Part shown: piece after piece, positions 1 to 9,900 of the stretch
Layout of the letters: the number at the start of each line of letters is the position of its first letter
How positions within the stretch are numbered: position 1 is the first letter of the stretch
The notes under the pieces: model-generated
The model's database searches: none
Told to the model about the DNA's origin: nothing
What the model saw: the letters and a program-made list of their open reading frames with translations, nothing else
Translations under genes and position numbers: made by a program
DNA from: an uncultured Lachnospiraceae bacterium
GTDB lineage: Bacteria; Bacillota; Clostridia; Lachnospirales; Lachnospiraceae
DNA: 64,000 bases
Direction of reading: 5' to 3'
NCBI GenBank assembly: GCA_947623185.1
Contig: CANQGL010000001.1
Coordinates: 17,788 to 81,787 of the forward strand

Positions 1-609
1 ATCTTTTCTTATGACAATACCTCGTGGCAAATAGAAATCTGTATTTACGATACAGTTTGCCAGTGCTTCCCGGATCGCTTTATGCACAGGGGTATCGTCC
101 ACCCGGATTCCGCCTTCAAGCTTAAATGGAACTTTCACCTCTTTTACCAGTTTCCCATAGACGCGGAAATAAAAATCAAACAGATTTCCCGTCCAGTCGC
201 CGGAGCTTGACTGAAGCCGGTCTGTCCATCGAATTGTTGGATCCAGCATTTCCCGATAGTCCAGAAAATATTCAGGGAATTCATATAGAATCCTATACTC
301 CTGGCCGAACATCAAAAGGCCTGCGGCGGTCGGATGCAGCTTTCCGTCTTCCTTTGCTATGCGGGCAGCACCGATTCTTTCCAGATATTCGTGATCTTCC
401 AGTTTTTCCCATATGTGCTCCCTGCGAAACACCATGTGGCGGTTTCGGTAACCATGTACTGTTTCTATATCTAAATCCGACATGGACATATCGGAAAGCA
501 CCTTCATATCCATGGTTTCCTCGGGCGTGTCACGCAACATTGCCAGAACTTCGCTCCGGGTACAATGATAATCTCCTTCCCAGTTTCGGCGAAATGTTCC
601 ATTGAACAT
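1..609 (-). pseudogene. AlbA/RecG-like ATP-binding protein, fragment (5' truncated, runs off the window)
   Basis: Read on the - strand, 203 codons stay open from 609 to the window edge. The translation matches the middle part of the AlbA_2 / HATPase_c_4 family (Schlafen-AlbA, 'RecG-like' putative transcriptional regulators): it opens with MFNGTFRRNWEGDYHC, followed by a winged-helix-like stretch and the motif RVDDTPVHKAIREALANC near residue 178, which is the N-box-like ATP-binding motif. Family members carry about 120 residues before this point. Here the frame is closed by a TAG just upstream (about 628-630) and no AlbA-like peptide was seen beyond it. It is probably the remaining 3' part of a gene whose start was removed when the capsule locus arrived. 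The 3' end lies outside the window. Confidence 0.7.
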
Positions 610-779
610 ATCATCTTTGAGAAGAATACCGTGCTATATCTGACAAAAACAATCGTTTCTTCTTATGGACGAAATCCTGACAATAAACAAATTCAATGAA
701 ACCTCCTAGCCACATTGTAAAACAAAGGGGACTCAACATGCTGCGGCTAATTTTACCACGCGTATTTTGTCCGTACTTA

Positions 780-808
780 TTGACAAAACCTGATTTCTTT
801 TGTAAAAT
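780..808 (+). promoter_or_regulatory. SigA-type promoter of the capsule locus
   Basis: TTGACA at 780-785, a 17-base spacer and TAAAAT at 803-808. It is the best promoter-like sequence in the 435-base gap between the broken AlbA gene and loaP, and would start transcription near 815, giving a leader of about 230 bases. Confidence 0.65.
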
Positions 809-814
809 TCCATT

Positions 815-1044
815 AAACAAAGCATTTAATTTTGCTTGTTGCAGTTCGCAGAAAAGAGTGTTCTGCGGACGTCAAGAACCGGGATGGAGGCTGCGCGCCC
901 GAGACGGCATCTTCCTGAAAGGGGTCATACCAGCCATGCACTTTATGGCGTTTTGCTGATTGGGCTGATTTATTTATGCGGCCCGAGTGGCGAAGCATTG
1001 TCCCTGTTAGCCAAATTCCCGGAAGCGAACAGGGGGCAGTCTTA
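815..1044 (+). other. Structured leader of the capsule operon
   Basis: Untranslated stretch between the predicted start of transcription and loaP. A perfect 7-bp hairpin lies at 847-867 (CGCAGAA, 7-base loop, TTCTGCG). A second stem pairs CCCTGTT (1002-1008) with AACAGGG (1028-1034), and the latter overlaps the loaP ribosome binding site AGGGGG (1031-1036). These pairings are seen in the sequence; any role in LoaP binding or control of loaP translation is inference. No credible gene was found here. Confidence 0.4.
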
Positions 1045-1824
1045 ATGCAGTGGTATGTAATGCAGACGTGGACCGGAAAGGAAGAGCAGCTGGTAGAGAT
1101 GGTCCGCAGAGTCGTTCCAAGGGAATGCTACGGCGATTGCTTCGTGGCATACTATGAACGCCTTTTCTGGCGGCAGCAGAAGAACCTGATCCATGTGGAG
1201 CGGTCTTTCCCCGGCTATGTATTCATCACCTGCGACGATCCGGACGGACTGTTTTTCAGCCTGAAAAACGTCCCGAGCATGTCAAAAATAATCGGTGACG
1301 GGAATTTTACGTTCCTTCCGCTCGATCCGAATGAGGCGTTATTTTTAAACGAAGTCATGGATGCGGATCATGTGATGCGCCTTTCCTACGTTTCGACGGA
1401 CGGAAAGAATCATGTCCGTCAGATCTCGGGGCCGCTTAAGGCCTGCGAGGAGAAGATCGTGCGCTGGCGTTTCAGGGAACGGTATGTGAACGTCAATTTA
1501 AAGCTTCTGGGAAAAGAAAAAAACGTCATGCTGGGGATCGTCTTAAACGAGGATATCCGGCGCGAACTCTTATACGGTAAGGTCGAGGCGCCGATCATGG
1601 TGCCCGAGCATTACGTCTTACCGTTTGTGGGTACGGACGCAGACGGCAAGGCGGCGGAGCTTTCCGCAGGCGATCCGGTCACGGTGGTGGACGGTTCGTT
1701 CGTGGGGATGCCGGCGGTGATCTATCAGGTAAAAAGGAATACGGTAAAAATCGGCGTCCGTTTGTTCGGCCAGGATATGGCTGTGGAGGTGCCGATCGGA
1801 ACAGTGAGAAAGACCGTTGCATAG
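1045..1824 (+). CDS. loaP: LoaP, NusG-family processive antiterminator
   Basis: 259-residue specialised NusG paralogue. The N-terminal NGN domain starts with the typical WYVMQTWTGKEEQL and contains SFPGYVFI near residue 54; a KOW-like segment lies at the C-terminus (about 205-255, GDPVTVVDGSFVGMPAVIYQV). Family knowledge: LoaP loads on RNA polymerase through a leader RNA hairpin and lets it read through terminators in long polysaccharide and antibiotic operons. The start at 1045 is chosen because AGGGGG lies 8 bases upstream and LoaP proteins begin with this motif; a longer frame from 976 is possible but lacks such a site. It is the first gene of a run of roughly 40 kb, and a terminator sits directly on its stop codon, so it probably governs the genes that follow. 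Confidence 0.88.
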   Translation: MQWYVMQTWTGKEEQLVEMVRRVVPRECYGDCFVAYYERLFWRQQKNLIHVERSFPGYVFITCDDPDGLFFSLKNVPSMSKIIGDGNFTFLPLDPNEALFLNEVMDADHVMRLSYVSTDGKNHVRQISGPLKACEEKIVRWRFRERYVNVNLKLLGKEKNVMLGIVLNEDIRRELLYGKVEAPIMVPEHYVLPFVGTDADGKAAELSAGDPVTVVDGSFVGMPAVIYQVKRNTVKIGVRLFGQDMAVEVPIGTVRKTVA

Positions 1825-1836
1825 ACGGTCTTTTTT
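1809..1836 (+). terminator. Intrinsic terminator overlapping the loaP stop codon
   Basis: AAAGACCGT (1809-1817) pairs perfectly with ACGGTCTTT (1825-1833) around a 7-base loop that contains the TAG stop, followed by a T run to 1836. It lies between the antiterminator gene and the first capsule gene, where it is the obvious target for LoaP-controlled read-through. Confidence 0.8.
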
Positions 1837-1953
1837 CGTGCGCTGAATTCGGACTCATCCTGAATGAGAACGCGGTGGGAGAAGCCCATACGGCGGCAAA
1901 AAGTGTGATGCGGTGATCACTGCAGATCATGAGGAGTTGACAGAAGCAGGAGA

Positions 1954-3459
1954 ATGGAGAAGAAGAAATTTAATATCGACAGTCTGAAATCATACTGTCA
2001 GATCAATAACATGAAAACTTTATATGTCAGAAACATCCTGCTGGATCTGTGGGAGGTAAGAAAAAAAGCCGCGATCTTCGTGGCTTTTTGTGTGTTTATC
2101 GCTGTTGTTCTGGCGCTCCGCCCGGGAACGCCCGCCAATCTCTCCGCCGAGCAGAAGAAAGAACTAGCGGATTATAACAGTCAGATCGAAGAATACGATA
2201 CGGCGATCGATGATCTCAAGACCAGCATTGAGGACAATAAAAAGCAGGTCAGCGAGCTGAAGAATTACGTCGATAACGCGATCTATATGCAGATTGATCC
2301 GCAGAATATCCAGACCTCGGTCGTCCAGTACAGCCTGCAGACCGGCGGGAACGTGGGAAATATACTAAACTCCTTTATTACCTATATCAATGACGGCGGA
2401 CTGCGGGAGTCGGTCTCCGAGGAGGATAAGGACCTGCAGCCGGAGTACTGGCGGGATATCATCGGAGCCTACTTAAACAGCAACATCATCAACATCACGG
2501 TCGTCCACTATGACGCTGAGAAATGCGCGCGCATCATGGAGATCGTAAAGCAGAGGATCCAGGAGCATGTGCCGGAGGTGAAGGCGGCGCAGGGCGATTT
2601 CACACTGACCGAGCTGGAGACATCACAGTTCGTGAAGGCGGACGCCGGGATAGTGAATGGCCAGAACGGCCACCGGAACAATCTGAAGAACTATGAGGCA
2701 GGGCTGGCGGACCTGCGGAACCGGCTGGTCTCCTACCGGACGAATAAGGCCAACTACATCAAGAACAACGAGCCGGACTTTGCCCCAAAAGCGGAAGAGA
2801 GTCCGGTCATTCGTGTGATCAAATATCTCCTGGTGGGGATCATCATGGGCGTCGTGATCGCCTGTGCGGCGGTAATGTTGCGTTATATCTTAAGTGATCG
2901 CCTGCGGTCGGCCGCGGATCTCAGGGATTTTGGGTTGAACGTGCTGGGGATCTGCAGGATCCGCAGCGAAGAAAAGAAAGAGGACAAGACAGATCTCCCC
3001 GGTGGTAGGGAGGACCCGTTTGGAGATAAAGAATCAGATAGGGCAGAGACACCAGACCATGATACATCTGCCGATGCTGAAAAAACACTGGAAACGGCAG
3101 GTAGCAGTTTGACTTTCCACCCTGAGCCCGCAAGGGCGGCGATGGATATCAAAGTCCTTGCCGAAGCACGGAGCAGGATACGGGAGACGAATGCGGTATC
3201 CATCGATCTGCTGCATGAGGACGAGTTCTGTATCCAAGCTGCGACAGCTTATACAGAAGCTCTTTCGGAAGCCGGAATGACAGCCGGGTGTGTGAGCCAC
3301 ATCATGGACAGCGCGGAGAATCTGAAAAAGATGGTCGAGGCCGGAGCTTGTCTGCTGGTGGCAGAGGCTGGTAAGACGACATATCAGGATCTGAAGCAGC
3401 ACATCGAACTGTGCGGGCGGTATCAGATCACTGTGCTCGGCTGTGTGGTGATCGAATGA
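1954..3459 (+). CDS. Wzz-like polysaccharide chain-length/export regulator
   Basis: 501 residues with the layout of a polysaccharide co-polymerase: short cytoplasmic N-terminus, membrane segment near residues 37-56, long charged and coiled extracytoplasmic region (about 65-280), second membrane segment near 286-312. The cytoplasmic tail of about 190 residues ends in a fold-like part (LLVAEAGKTTYQDLKQHIELC) that recalls the CpsD/BY-kinase half but shows no Walker A motif. It probably sets polymer length together with the Wzy proteins. AGGAG sits very close to the ATG, so the true start is not firm; the next ATG is at 2011. The gene overlaps the following one by ATGA. Confidence 0.75.
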   Translation: MEKKKFNIDSLKSYCQINNMKTLYVRNILLDLWEVRKKAAIFVAFCVFIAVVLALRPGTPANLSAEQKKELADYNSQIEEYDTAIDDLKTSIEDNKKQVSELKNYVDNAIYMQIDPQNIQTSVVQYSLQTGGNVGNILNSFITYINDGGLRESVSEEDKDLQPEYWRDIIGAYLNSNIINITVVHYDAEKCARIMEIVKQRIQEHVPEVKAAQGDFTLTELETSQFVKADAGIVNGQNGHRNNLKNYEAGLADLRNRLVSYRTNKANYIKNNEPDFAPKAEESPVIRVIKYLLVGIIMGVVIACAAVMLRYILSDRLRSAADLRDFGLNVLGICRIRSEEKKEDKTDLPGGREDPFGDKESDRAETPDHDTSADAEKTLETAGSSLTFHPEPARAAMDIKVLAEARSRIRETNAVSIDLLHEDEFCIQAATAYTEALSEAGMTAGCVSHIMDSAENLKKMVEAGACLLVAEAGKTTYQDLKQHIELCGRYQITVLGCVVIE

Positions 3460-4715
3460 GACGGATCATCGATACAGTATCGGTGCGCGTCAGAACGCTC
3501 CCTCAGAGGAGACCTTTGGGAATGTATTTCGATGAGGTGGTCCGAAATAGCGACCATACAGGAGAGCAGCTCTTCTTAGTGAGCTTTGCGATCTATCAGG
3601 CCATGTGCATATGGGATACGACTATGTTCCCGCTGCCGTTTTGGGCGGAGCTTCTGGGGAAGGCAGTCGCGCTGGGGATCGTAGTGGTAAAGATCCTGCT
3701 GTACGACGGATACAGTCCGGTGAAACTGGTCGTACTTGTTACCGCGGCCGCCTGTACGGCATTTACGGCTTATTCAGCAAGGTATATCCCTGCTTTTGTC
3801 TGGGTGGTATATCTTGCGGGCAGCAGGAACGTATCGTTTAAGAAGATCTTGGAAGTATATCTGGTCGTTACCTGTGCCGGGATGATCATGGCATATGCGG
3901 CGTCGATGATCGGAACGATCGAGAACCTGCAGTATATTTCCGAAAAGAGAGGAATACGGAACTCATTTGGGATCATCTATACGACAGACTTTGCGGCACA
4001 TATCTTTTACATGCTGTTGACTTGGTTTTATTTAAAGGGAGAAGATCTGAAAGGTATCCACTATCTGGGAGCAGTGATCACAGCGACGCTGATCTATCTT
4101 TTCTGCAGCGCCCGGCTGGACAGCGTAAGTATCTTGATGACTGCAGCATTATTCTGGATCGGAAATGCGATCACCCGGTCACGATATACCGGAGACAGAG
4201 TAAAGAGACTCTGGAATCAGGGATGGGCGAAGATCAGCCCATTCATCATGCCGGTTTGTCTGGCAGTGGCTCTGGGAGCGACATATGCATACGGCGCAGG
4301 AAACGGCCCGAGTCAAAAGTTGATAGAATTTGACCAGATCTCTGGAGGAAGGCTCCGGCTGGGCTGGGAAGGAATCGAGAAGTATGGCCTGCACTTATTG
4401 GGCAGATATGTCCCGATGATCGGAAACGGCGAAACAACAAAGTTCCAGACCAATTACTCGTTTGTGGATAGTTCTTATATCAATCTGCTCTTACGGGCCG
4501 GGATCCTGTTCATGGCAGCTGTCCTGATTCTGTATGCCATTTCCTGCCGGAAGAACAGCCGCGATCTGTATTTCCTGTATGCGGTCGCACTGATATCCGT
4601 AAACAGCATGATCGCCCATCATCTGGCAGAGCCTGCTTATAACCCGTTGCTGCTGGCAGCGTTTACGGGATGCGTTCGGGAGACGGGAGATCGATATAAA
4701 ATAAGCTACCGATGA
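3456..4715 (+). CDS. Wzy-like polysaccharide polymerase (first copy)
   Basis: 419-residue polytopic membrane protein with about 10 hydrophobic segments. It shares a conserved loop with the second polymerase in this window (19,018-20,253): a GRLRLGWEGIEKYG-type stretch, a G-N-G turn, then YSFVDSSYINLLLRAG. This loop and the size fit O-antigen/capsule polymerases (Wzy), which join lipid-linked repeat units on the outer face of the membrane. The ATG at 3456 overlaps the stop of the Wzz gene (ATGA), pointing to translational coupling; an upstream extension to 3411 is less likely. Wzy proteins vary greatly, so the call rests on topology, the shared motif and context. Confidence 0.7.
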   Translation: MRRIIDTVSVRVRTLPQRRPLGMYFDEVVRNSDHTGEQLFLVSFAIYQAMCIWDTTMFPLPFWAELLGKAVALGIVVVKILLYDGYSPVKLVVLVTAAACTAFTAYSARYIPAFVWVVYLAGSRNVSFKKILEVYLVVTCAGMIMAYAASMIGTIENLQYISEKRGIRNSFGIIYTTDFAAHIFYMLLTWFYLKGEDLKGIHYLGAVITATLIYLFCSARLDSVSILMTAALFWIGNAITRSRYTGDRVKRLWNQGWAKISPFIMPVCLAVALGATYAYGAGNGPSQKLIEFDQISGGRLRLGWEGIEKYGLHLLGRYVPMIGNGETTKFQTNYSFVDSSYINLLLRAGILFMAAVLILYAISCRKNSRDLYFLYAVALISVNSMIAHHLAEPAYNPLLLAAFTGCVRETGDRYKISYR

Positions 4716-4727
4716 GGTGAAGCAAAA

Positions 4728-6146
4728 ATGTACACACGGAGCATGAGCGGATGGGGAAAACATCTGGATTTCCTTATCCTTGATGCGGTCATGCTTGAAA
4801 TTGCATTATTCATGAGCTACGGGATCCGTCATGACTGGTCCTATCAGGGATTCAGCAATATCTACCAGACACTTGCTCTGCTCTTGGCGATGTCCAGCAT
4901 CTGTGTCGGAATCTTAAGAGAAAGCTATCATGGGATCTTAAGAAGAGACGCCTTCCGGGAATGCAGGGAAGCCTTCAGTCATGTGACAGCGGTGGAAGTG
5001 ATTCTGATCGCAGCGGCATTCTTTTTAAAAGAATTTTCCTACTCTCGAGAAGTGTTCCTTCTCTTATGGGTGATCGGGACAGCACTTTGCTGGTCGGAAC
5101 GCTGCCTTTGGAGACAGGTGCTGAAAAAGATTGGAGTCGGTAAGAGAAAGCGCCGTCAGGTGCTGTTGATAACGACCTTCGATTTGGCTGAGACCGTTAC
5201 GAAAGAATGGAAAGAGCAAGACATTTTTGACTGCGAATTGTGTGGGATCTGCCTTGCCGACAGAGGCGAAGAGGGCTGTAGTGAACCGGATAAGGTCGAT
5301 GGGATTCCTGTGACGGGAAGTATCACGGAGATTCGGGGATACCTATTAAAACATGTGGTCGATGAAGTCTTGGTCCGGCCGGGTGCGATCCTGACCGGAG
5401 ATCAGATGGACGAGCTTTTGCAGGCAGGATTGACAGTACATATCAATGTGGAAGATCTTACACAGTCATCGGTCCCGACATATCTGGAGACCTTCGCAGG
5501 CTCTGTGGTACTGACTTCAGCGATCCGGATCGTAAAGCCATGGGAGATGTGGGCAAAGCGACTGATGGATATCTTAGGGAGTCTGGTTGGTCTTGTGATT
5601 ACAGGGATCGCCTGTATCTTTGTTATTCCTGCTATCAAGCTTGCCGATCCGGGACCGGCATTCTTCAGTCATATCCGTGTCGGAAAGAACGGAAGAAGAT
5701 TTCGTATGTATAAGTTCCGCAGCATGTATCAGGACGCGGAGGAACGAAAGAAAGAACTGATGGCTCAGAACGAGATGAAAGGCGCGATGTTCAAGATGAA
5801 AGATGATCCGCGGATCATCAAGGGGATCGGGCATTTTATCAGGAAGACGAGCATCGACGAGCTACCGCAGTTCTGGAACGTCCTTAAGGGAGATATGAGC
5901 CTTGTAGGCACAAGACCGCCGACAGAGGAAGAATACGATTCCTACGAGATGCGGTACATGAGACGGTTGGCAATAAGACCGGGCATCACCGGGATCTGGC
6001 AGACCAGTGGACGGAACAGTGTGAAGGACTTTGATGATGTCGTGAGGATGGATACGGAGTATATCAACCGCTGGAGCCTGATGCTAGATATCAGATTGCT
6101 GTTTAAGACAGTGAAGGTAGTGTTTATGGAGGATGGGGCAGCGTAA
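4728..6146 (+). CDS. Polyprenyl-phosphate sugar-1-phosphate transferase (WbaP/WcaJ type, first copy)
   Basis: 472 residues: four to five N-terminal membrane segments (about 10-125), a CoA-binding-like nucleotide-fold domain (about 135-260), a membrane hairpin (about 278-305) and the catalytic bacterial sugar transferase domain. Typical motifs are KRLMDI, DPGPAFF, MYKFRSM, the RKTSIDELPQ motif with its catalytic Asp-Glu, and DMSLVGTRPP. Such enzymes start the repeat unit by moving a sugar phosphate from UDP-sugar to undecaprenyl phosphate at the inner membrane face. AGGTGA precedes the ATG. It is the last gene of the GC-balanced left block; a second priming enzyme is present at 38,822. Confidence 0.92.
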   Translation: MYTRSMSGWGKHLDFLILDAVMLEIALFMSYGIRHDWSYQGFSNIYQTLALLLAMSSICVGILRESYHGILRRDAFRECREAFSHVTAVEVILIAAAFFLKEFSYSREVFLLLWVIGTALCWSERCLWRQVLKKIGVGKRKRRQVLLITTFDLAETVTKEWKEQDIFDCELCGICLADRGEEGCSEPDKVDGIPVTGSITEIRGYLLKHVVDEVLVRPGAILTGDQMDELLQAGLTVHINVEDLTQSSVPTYLETFAGSVVLTSAIRIVKPWEMWAKRLMDILGSLVGLVITGIACIFVIPAIKLADPGPAFFSHIRVGKNGRRFRMYKFRSMYQDAEERKKELMAQNEMKGAMFKMKDDPRIIKGIGHFIRKTSIDELPQFWNVLKGDMSLVGTRPPTEEEYDSYEMRYMRRLAIRPGITGIWQTSGRNSVKDFDDVVRMDTEYINRWSLMLDIRLLFKTVKVVFMEDGAA

Positions 6147-6189
6147 GCTTAATAGGACTTGAAAATTTTAAAAAGGATAGGCTGAAAAC

Positions 6190-6960
6190 ATGAATGAGGA
6201 TTATACTTTTCCAAGAAACTTTCTCTTGTGGGGGAAAGTTGGGTTTTGTGCAAGTAATAAAGAGATAGCAGTAAAAAATATAATGTCACTGCAAACTTAT
6301 CCTAAAAGCGCTACGGTCGGTTTTGTTGGTATACCGGCGTCTGTAATATGTATGGAAAATGAGAGCGTTTCTAAAGTATATAGAAATTTGACATATGTTT
6401 CTGTTGACGGAATGCCTATCATAAAGAAATGTAGACGAGTAGGAATCTCATGTGAGAGATGCTCAGGGCCAGATATCATGATGAGAATTATTGAAGAGGG
6501 CATAAAACCAGGAAAAACACATTACTTCTATGGAGGGAAAGATTATTCTATCTTAGAAAAAATGAAAAGCAATTTAGAAGTCAAGTATCCAGGAATTAGT
6601 ATTGTAGGGATGTATTCGCCACCGTTTCGAGATTTAACTGAAGAAGAAGATAAAAAAGTATGTAATGAGATTAATAGTTTACATCCTGATTATGTATGGG
6701 TTGGTATTGGACAACCTAAACAAGATTATTGGGTTGAACAACATGGGCAATTGCTGAAGAATACAACTATTCTAGGTGTAGGCGCTGCATTTGATTTTAT
6801 TGCAGGCTCTTTAAATAGGGCTCCCAAGATTATTCAGGATGCCGGATTAGAATGGGTGTATCGGTTCATCAAAGAGCCTGGTCGCTTGTGGAGCCGTTAT
6901 ATTATTGGAGGATTAAAATATTTAATCTATAACAGGAAATATAAAGATTTGGCAATATAA
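6190..6960 (+). CDS. WecG/TagA/CpsF-family glycosyltransferase
   Basis: 256 residues, GT26 family. Motifs visible are VDGMPI near residue 76, the GIGQPKQDYW motif near residue 177 and GVGAAFDFIAG near 197. Family members add N-acetylmannosamine(-uronic acid) or a similar sugar to a lipid-linked first sugar, as in enterobacterial common antigen and wall teichoic acid linkage units. It directly follows the priming transferase, so it is a good candidate for the second sugar. Base composition shifts to AT-rich from this gene on, so this is the first gene of the inner, apparently transferred block. Confidence 0.9.
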   Translation: MNEDYTFPRNFLLWGKVGFCASNKEIAVKNIMSLQTYPKSATVGFVGIPASVICMENESVSKVYRNLTYVSVDGMPIIKKCRRVGISCERCSGPDIMMRIIEEGIKPGKTHYFYGGKDYSILEKMKSNLEVKYPGISIVGMYSPPFRDLTEEEDKKVCNEINSLHPDYVWVGIGQPKQDYWVEQHGQLLKNTTILGVGAAFDFIAGSLNRAPKIIQDAGLEWVYRFIKEPGRLWSRYIIGGLKYLIYNRKYKDLAI

Positions 6961-6983
6961 ATGTGTTAAAAAGGATAAAAAGT

Positions 6984-9900
6984 ATGAAGACAGACAAATT
7001 TTTTGCACAAGGCTATGAAGATGCGCTAAAGGATTATTTATATTCATGTACTAATATATGTAGCGACAGATGGGATTGGATCGTGTTGACGGCATCGAAT
7101 GAATGTCAAGCGCATGCATACCAGATGCAGATTGATAGGAGAATTGCTGAAAAACGTTTACCATTAGGGACGTCTTTTTGCGTCGTTCCAGACTATAGTA
7201 ATAAAAGGATTGGTTCGGGAGGAGCCACATTAAATGTTATTCGTTGCCTTGCTGAAAAAATCGGGATTGAAGAAGTATATAAGCAGAAAATTCTTGTGAT
7301 CCATTCAGGTGGGGACAGCAAACGGATCCCGCAGTATTCCGTGTGTGGGAAGATTTTTGCGCCGATACCGCGATTGCTTCCTAACGGATATGTATCAACT
7401 ATCTTTGATGACCTTGTTATTGCAGCAATTGATATTCCTAACAGATGCGGTAAGGGGATGATGATATTTCCAAGTGATACAGAACTGTTATTTAACTCAC
7501 GTCAGATTGACTTATTATCATGTGATGCTGCGGGATTATCAATAAAAGCTCCTGTTTTGGAAGGACAGGAGCATGGGGTATTTCTTCAAGGAAACAGGAG
7601 CCACGATCATAGAAATAATGACGTGGCTAGGTTTTTGCATAAGCAATCGGAAATTGTACTTAGAGCCAGAGGGGCTGTTGATGAATTAAATCAAGTAAAT
7701 ATCGATACAGGGTGTATTTGGTTTAGCGATAAAATCATAAAAGAAATGTATGAGCTTATATCGACGAAAGGGATATACGATCAGGTAAGATTTGATCAAT
7801 TTGTTAATTCTAAAGTGTGTCTGAACCTTTATTCTGACTTTGTATATCCATTGGCATATGAAGGGACATGGGATGAGTTCTGTCAGGAAACCCCTGAAAA
7901 AGGATATTCAAATGAATTGTCTAAATGCCGGGAGGAGATCTGGAAAAGATTCCACAAATATGGGCTTGCCCTAGTAAAAATGATGCCAGCAAGATATATT
8001 CATTTCGGAATGACACATGAGATGTATAATCTCTGGGTAAGCAATATCAACAAGTACAAATATCTCGGTTGGAATTCAAAGGTCATTACTAATGCCAAGA
8101 CAGGAACAGTTATAAATAGTTATATTTCAGAAGATTCTGAGTTGGCTGATAACTGTTACATTGAAAACGCTGTTATAACGCATAGTATTGTAAGCGAAGG
8201 AACAGTATTATCTAATGTGGATATTGATGGTTTTATTATACCGTCTAATGTGGTTATGCATGCTTTAAAGCTAGAAAATGGGAAATATGTTTGCCGGATT
8301 TATGGAAGAAATGATAACCCGAAAGAGTCATATACTTCGAATTTTTTAGAAAGTTCTTTATCAAAATTAATAAGCTTAACTGGAGTCGAAAAGAAAGCTA
8401 TTTGGAATGGAAGTACTGCATCAATTTGGAACGCATGCATCTATCCTGAGTGTGATTCTATGAAAGAAGCTGTAGAATCAGCACTCTTACTATATGATAT
8501 TATAACCGAAAAAGCAAGTGAAAAAGATATTTTGAAATGGAAAGATTCTAAAAAACATAGTTTGGCCAGTAGTTATAATAAAGCTGATGTACTTGCTGCT
8601 ATCAAGAGGGGAAATGAGATTTCAAGAAAAATAATGTTAGAGGAGTTCATCACTGAAATTGAAAATGGTGCAGACATGTCAAAAGCAGTTGCTGCTTTAA
8701 ACTTTAAAGAAGATATAGCAACTGAGCTTATCTTAGAGCTAAAAGATATTGCTGCCGCAAGGTGTTTTCCTCAAAATATGAGATTATATATGGCATGTGC
8801 GGATATATGTAGGAAATATTCAATAGAATCACCAGATATAAATTATTTATCTTTTGAAAACTTGGCATACAGCGTTATCTGTAAAACAATCATAGAGGCA
8901 ACTTTTGATAAATATAAAGTGGATTTCAAAAAATTACATTTTGTGCACGAAAGCTGTACTGTTGATCTCCCAGTCAGAGTAAATTTTTGTGGAAGCCCGT
9001 CAGATGCTGCACCATATTGCCTGGAACATGGTGGTACAATGATTGACGGAGCACTTCTTCTCAATGGAAAAATGCCAATTAAAGTTACTGTAAGTAAAAT
9101 TCCTGAACATGAAGTTAGGCTTGGCAGTTTAGATCAGGATTGTATGGGAATTTTTACAAATTTAGAAGATATTAGGAATTGTAAGAATCCGTCTGATCCT
9201 TATGCTTTACATAAGGCGGTTTTAGTTGCAACCGGGCTTGTCCCGATACAGGCGTCAGGGATTTCTATGGCAGATTTCTGTGATCACCTGGGAGCCGGGA
9301 TTGAAATGATAACAGCCGTTAATGTCCCAAAAGGATCAGGATTAGGGACCAGCAGTATTATTGCGGCTGCTGCAGTTAAAGCATTGAATGAACTTTGTGG
9401 GATTAGAGTGACAGACGAGATGATATATGCACAAGTCTTTTTAGCTGAGCAATTAATGACGACTGGGGGAGGTTGGCAGGATCAGGTTGGGGGACTTACG
9501 AAAGGAATTAAATATTTCACTTCAAGACCAGGTAAGTATCAGAAAATAGAAGTTGATCATCTGAACATTTCAAGTGACATATTGGAGGAACTAAATAGCA
9601 GATTCGCATTAATCTTTTCTGGTCAAAGAAGACTGGCTAGAAATGTACTTAGGGAAGAGATGAACCAATGCATTCGAAATGACAAGTCTGCACTTGATGC
9701 AATAAGTAATATACAGGAATATTGTGCGGTTATGCGGTATTACTTATTGAAGGGCGATATTACATCATTTGCTAAGTATATTTCAAAACAATATGAACTG
9801 GTGAAGGTATTAGATAAGGGAGCGTCCAATTCTTTTATTGAATACATTTTTGACATTTGTGATGATCTTTTAGATGGTAAATCAATTTGTGGAGCTGGCG

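Noticed and set aside
126-605. 159-codon + strand open frame
   Set aside because: It is the shadow of the AlbA/RecG-like coding frame on the - strand, whose translation matches a known family.
611-959. Short frames on both strands upstream of loaP
   Set aside because: No family resemblance and no good start sites; the stretch is better explained as promoter and leader.
1954-3459. Tyrosine-kinase (CpsD) fusion in the Wzz-like protein
   Set aside because: The C-terminal tail has no Walker A motif and no Tyr-rich end, so kinase activity is not supported.
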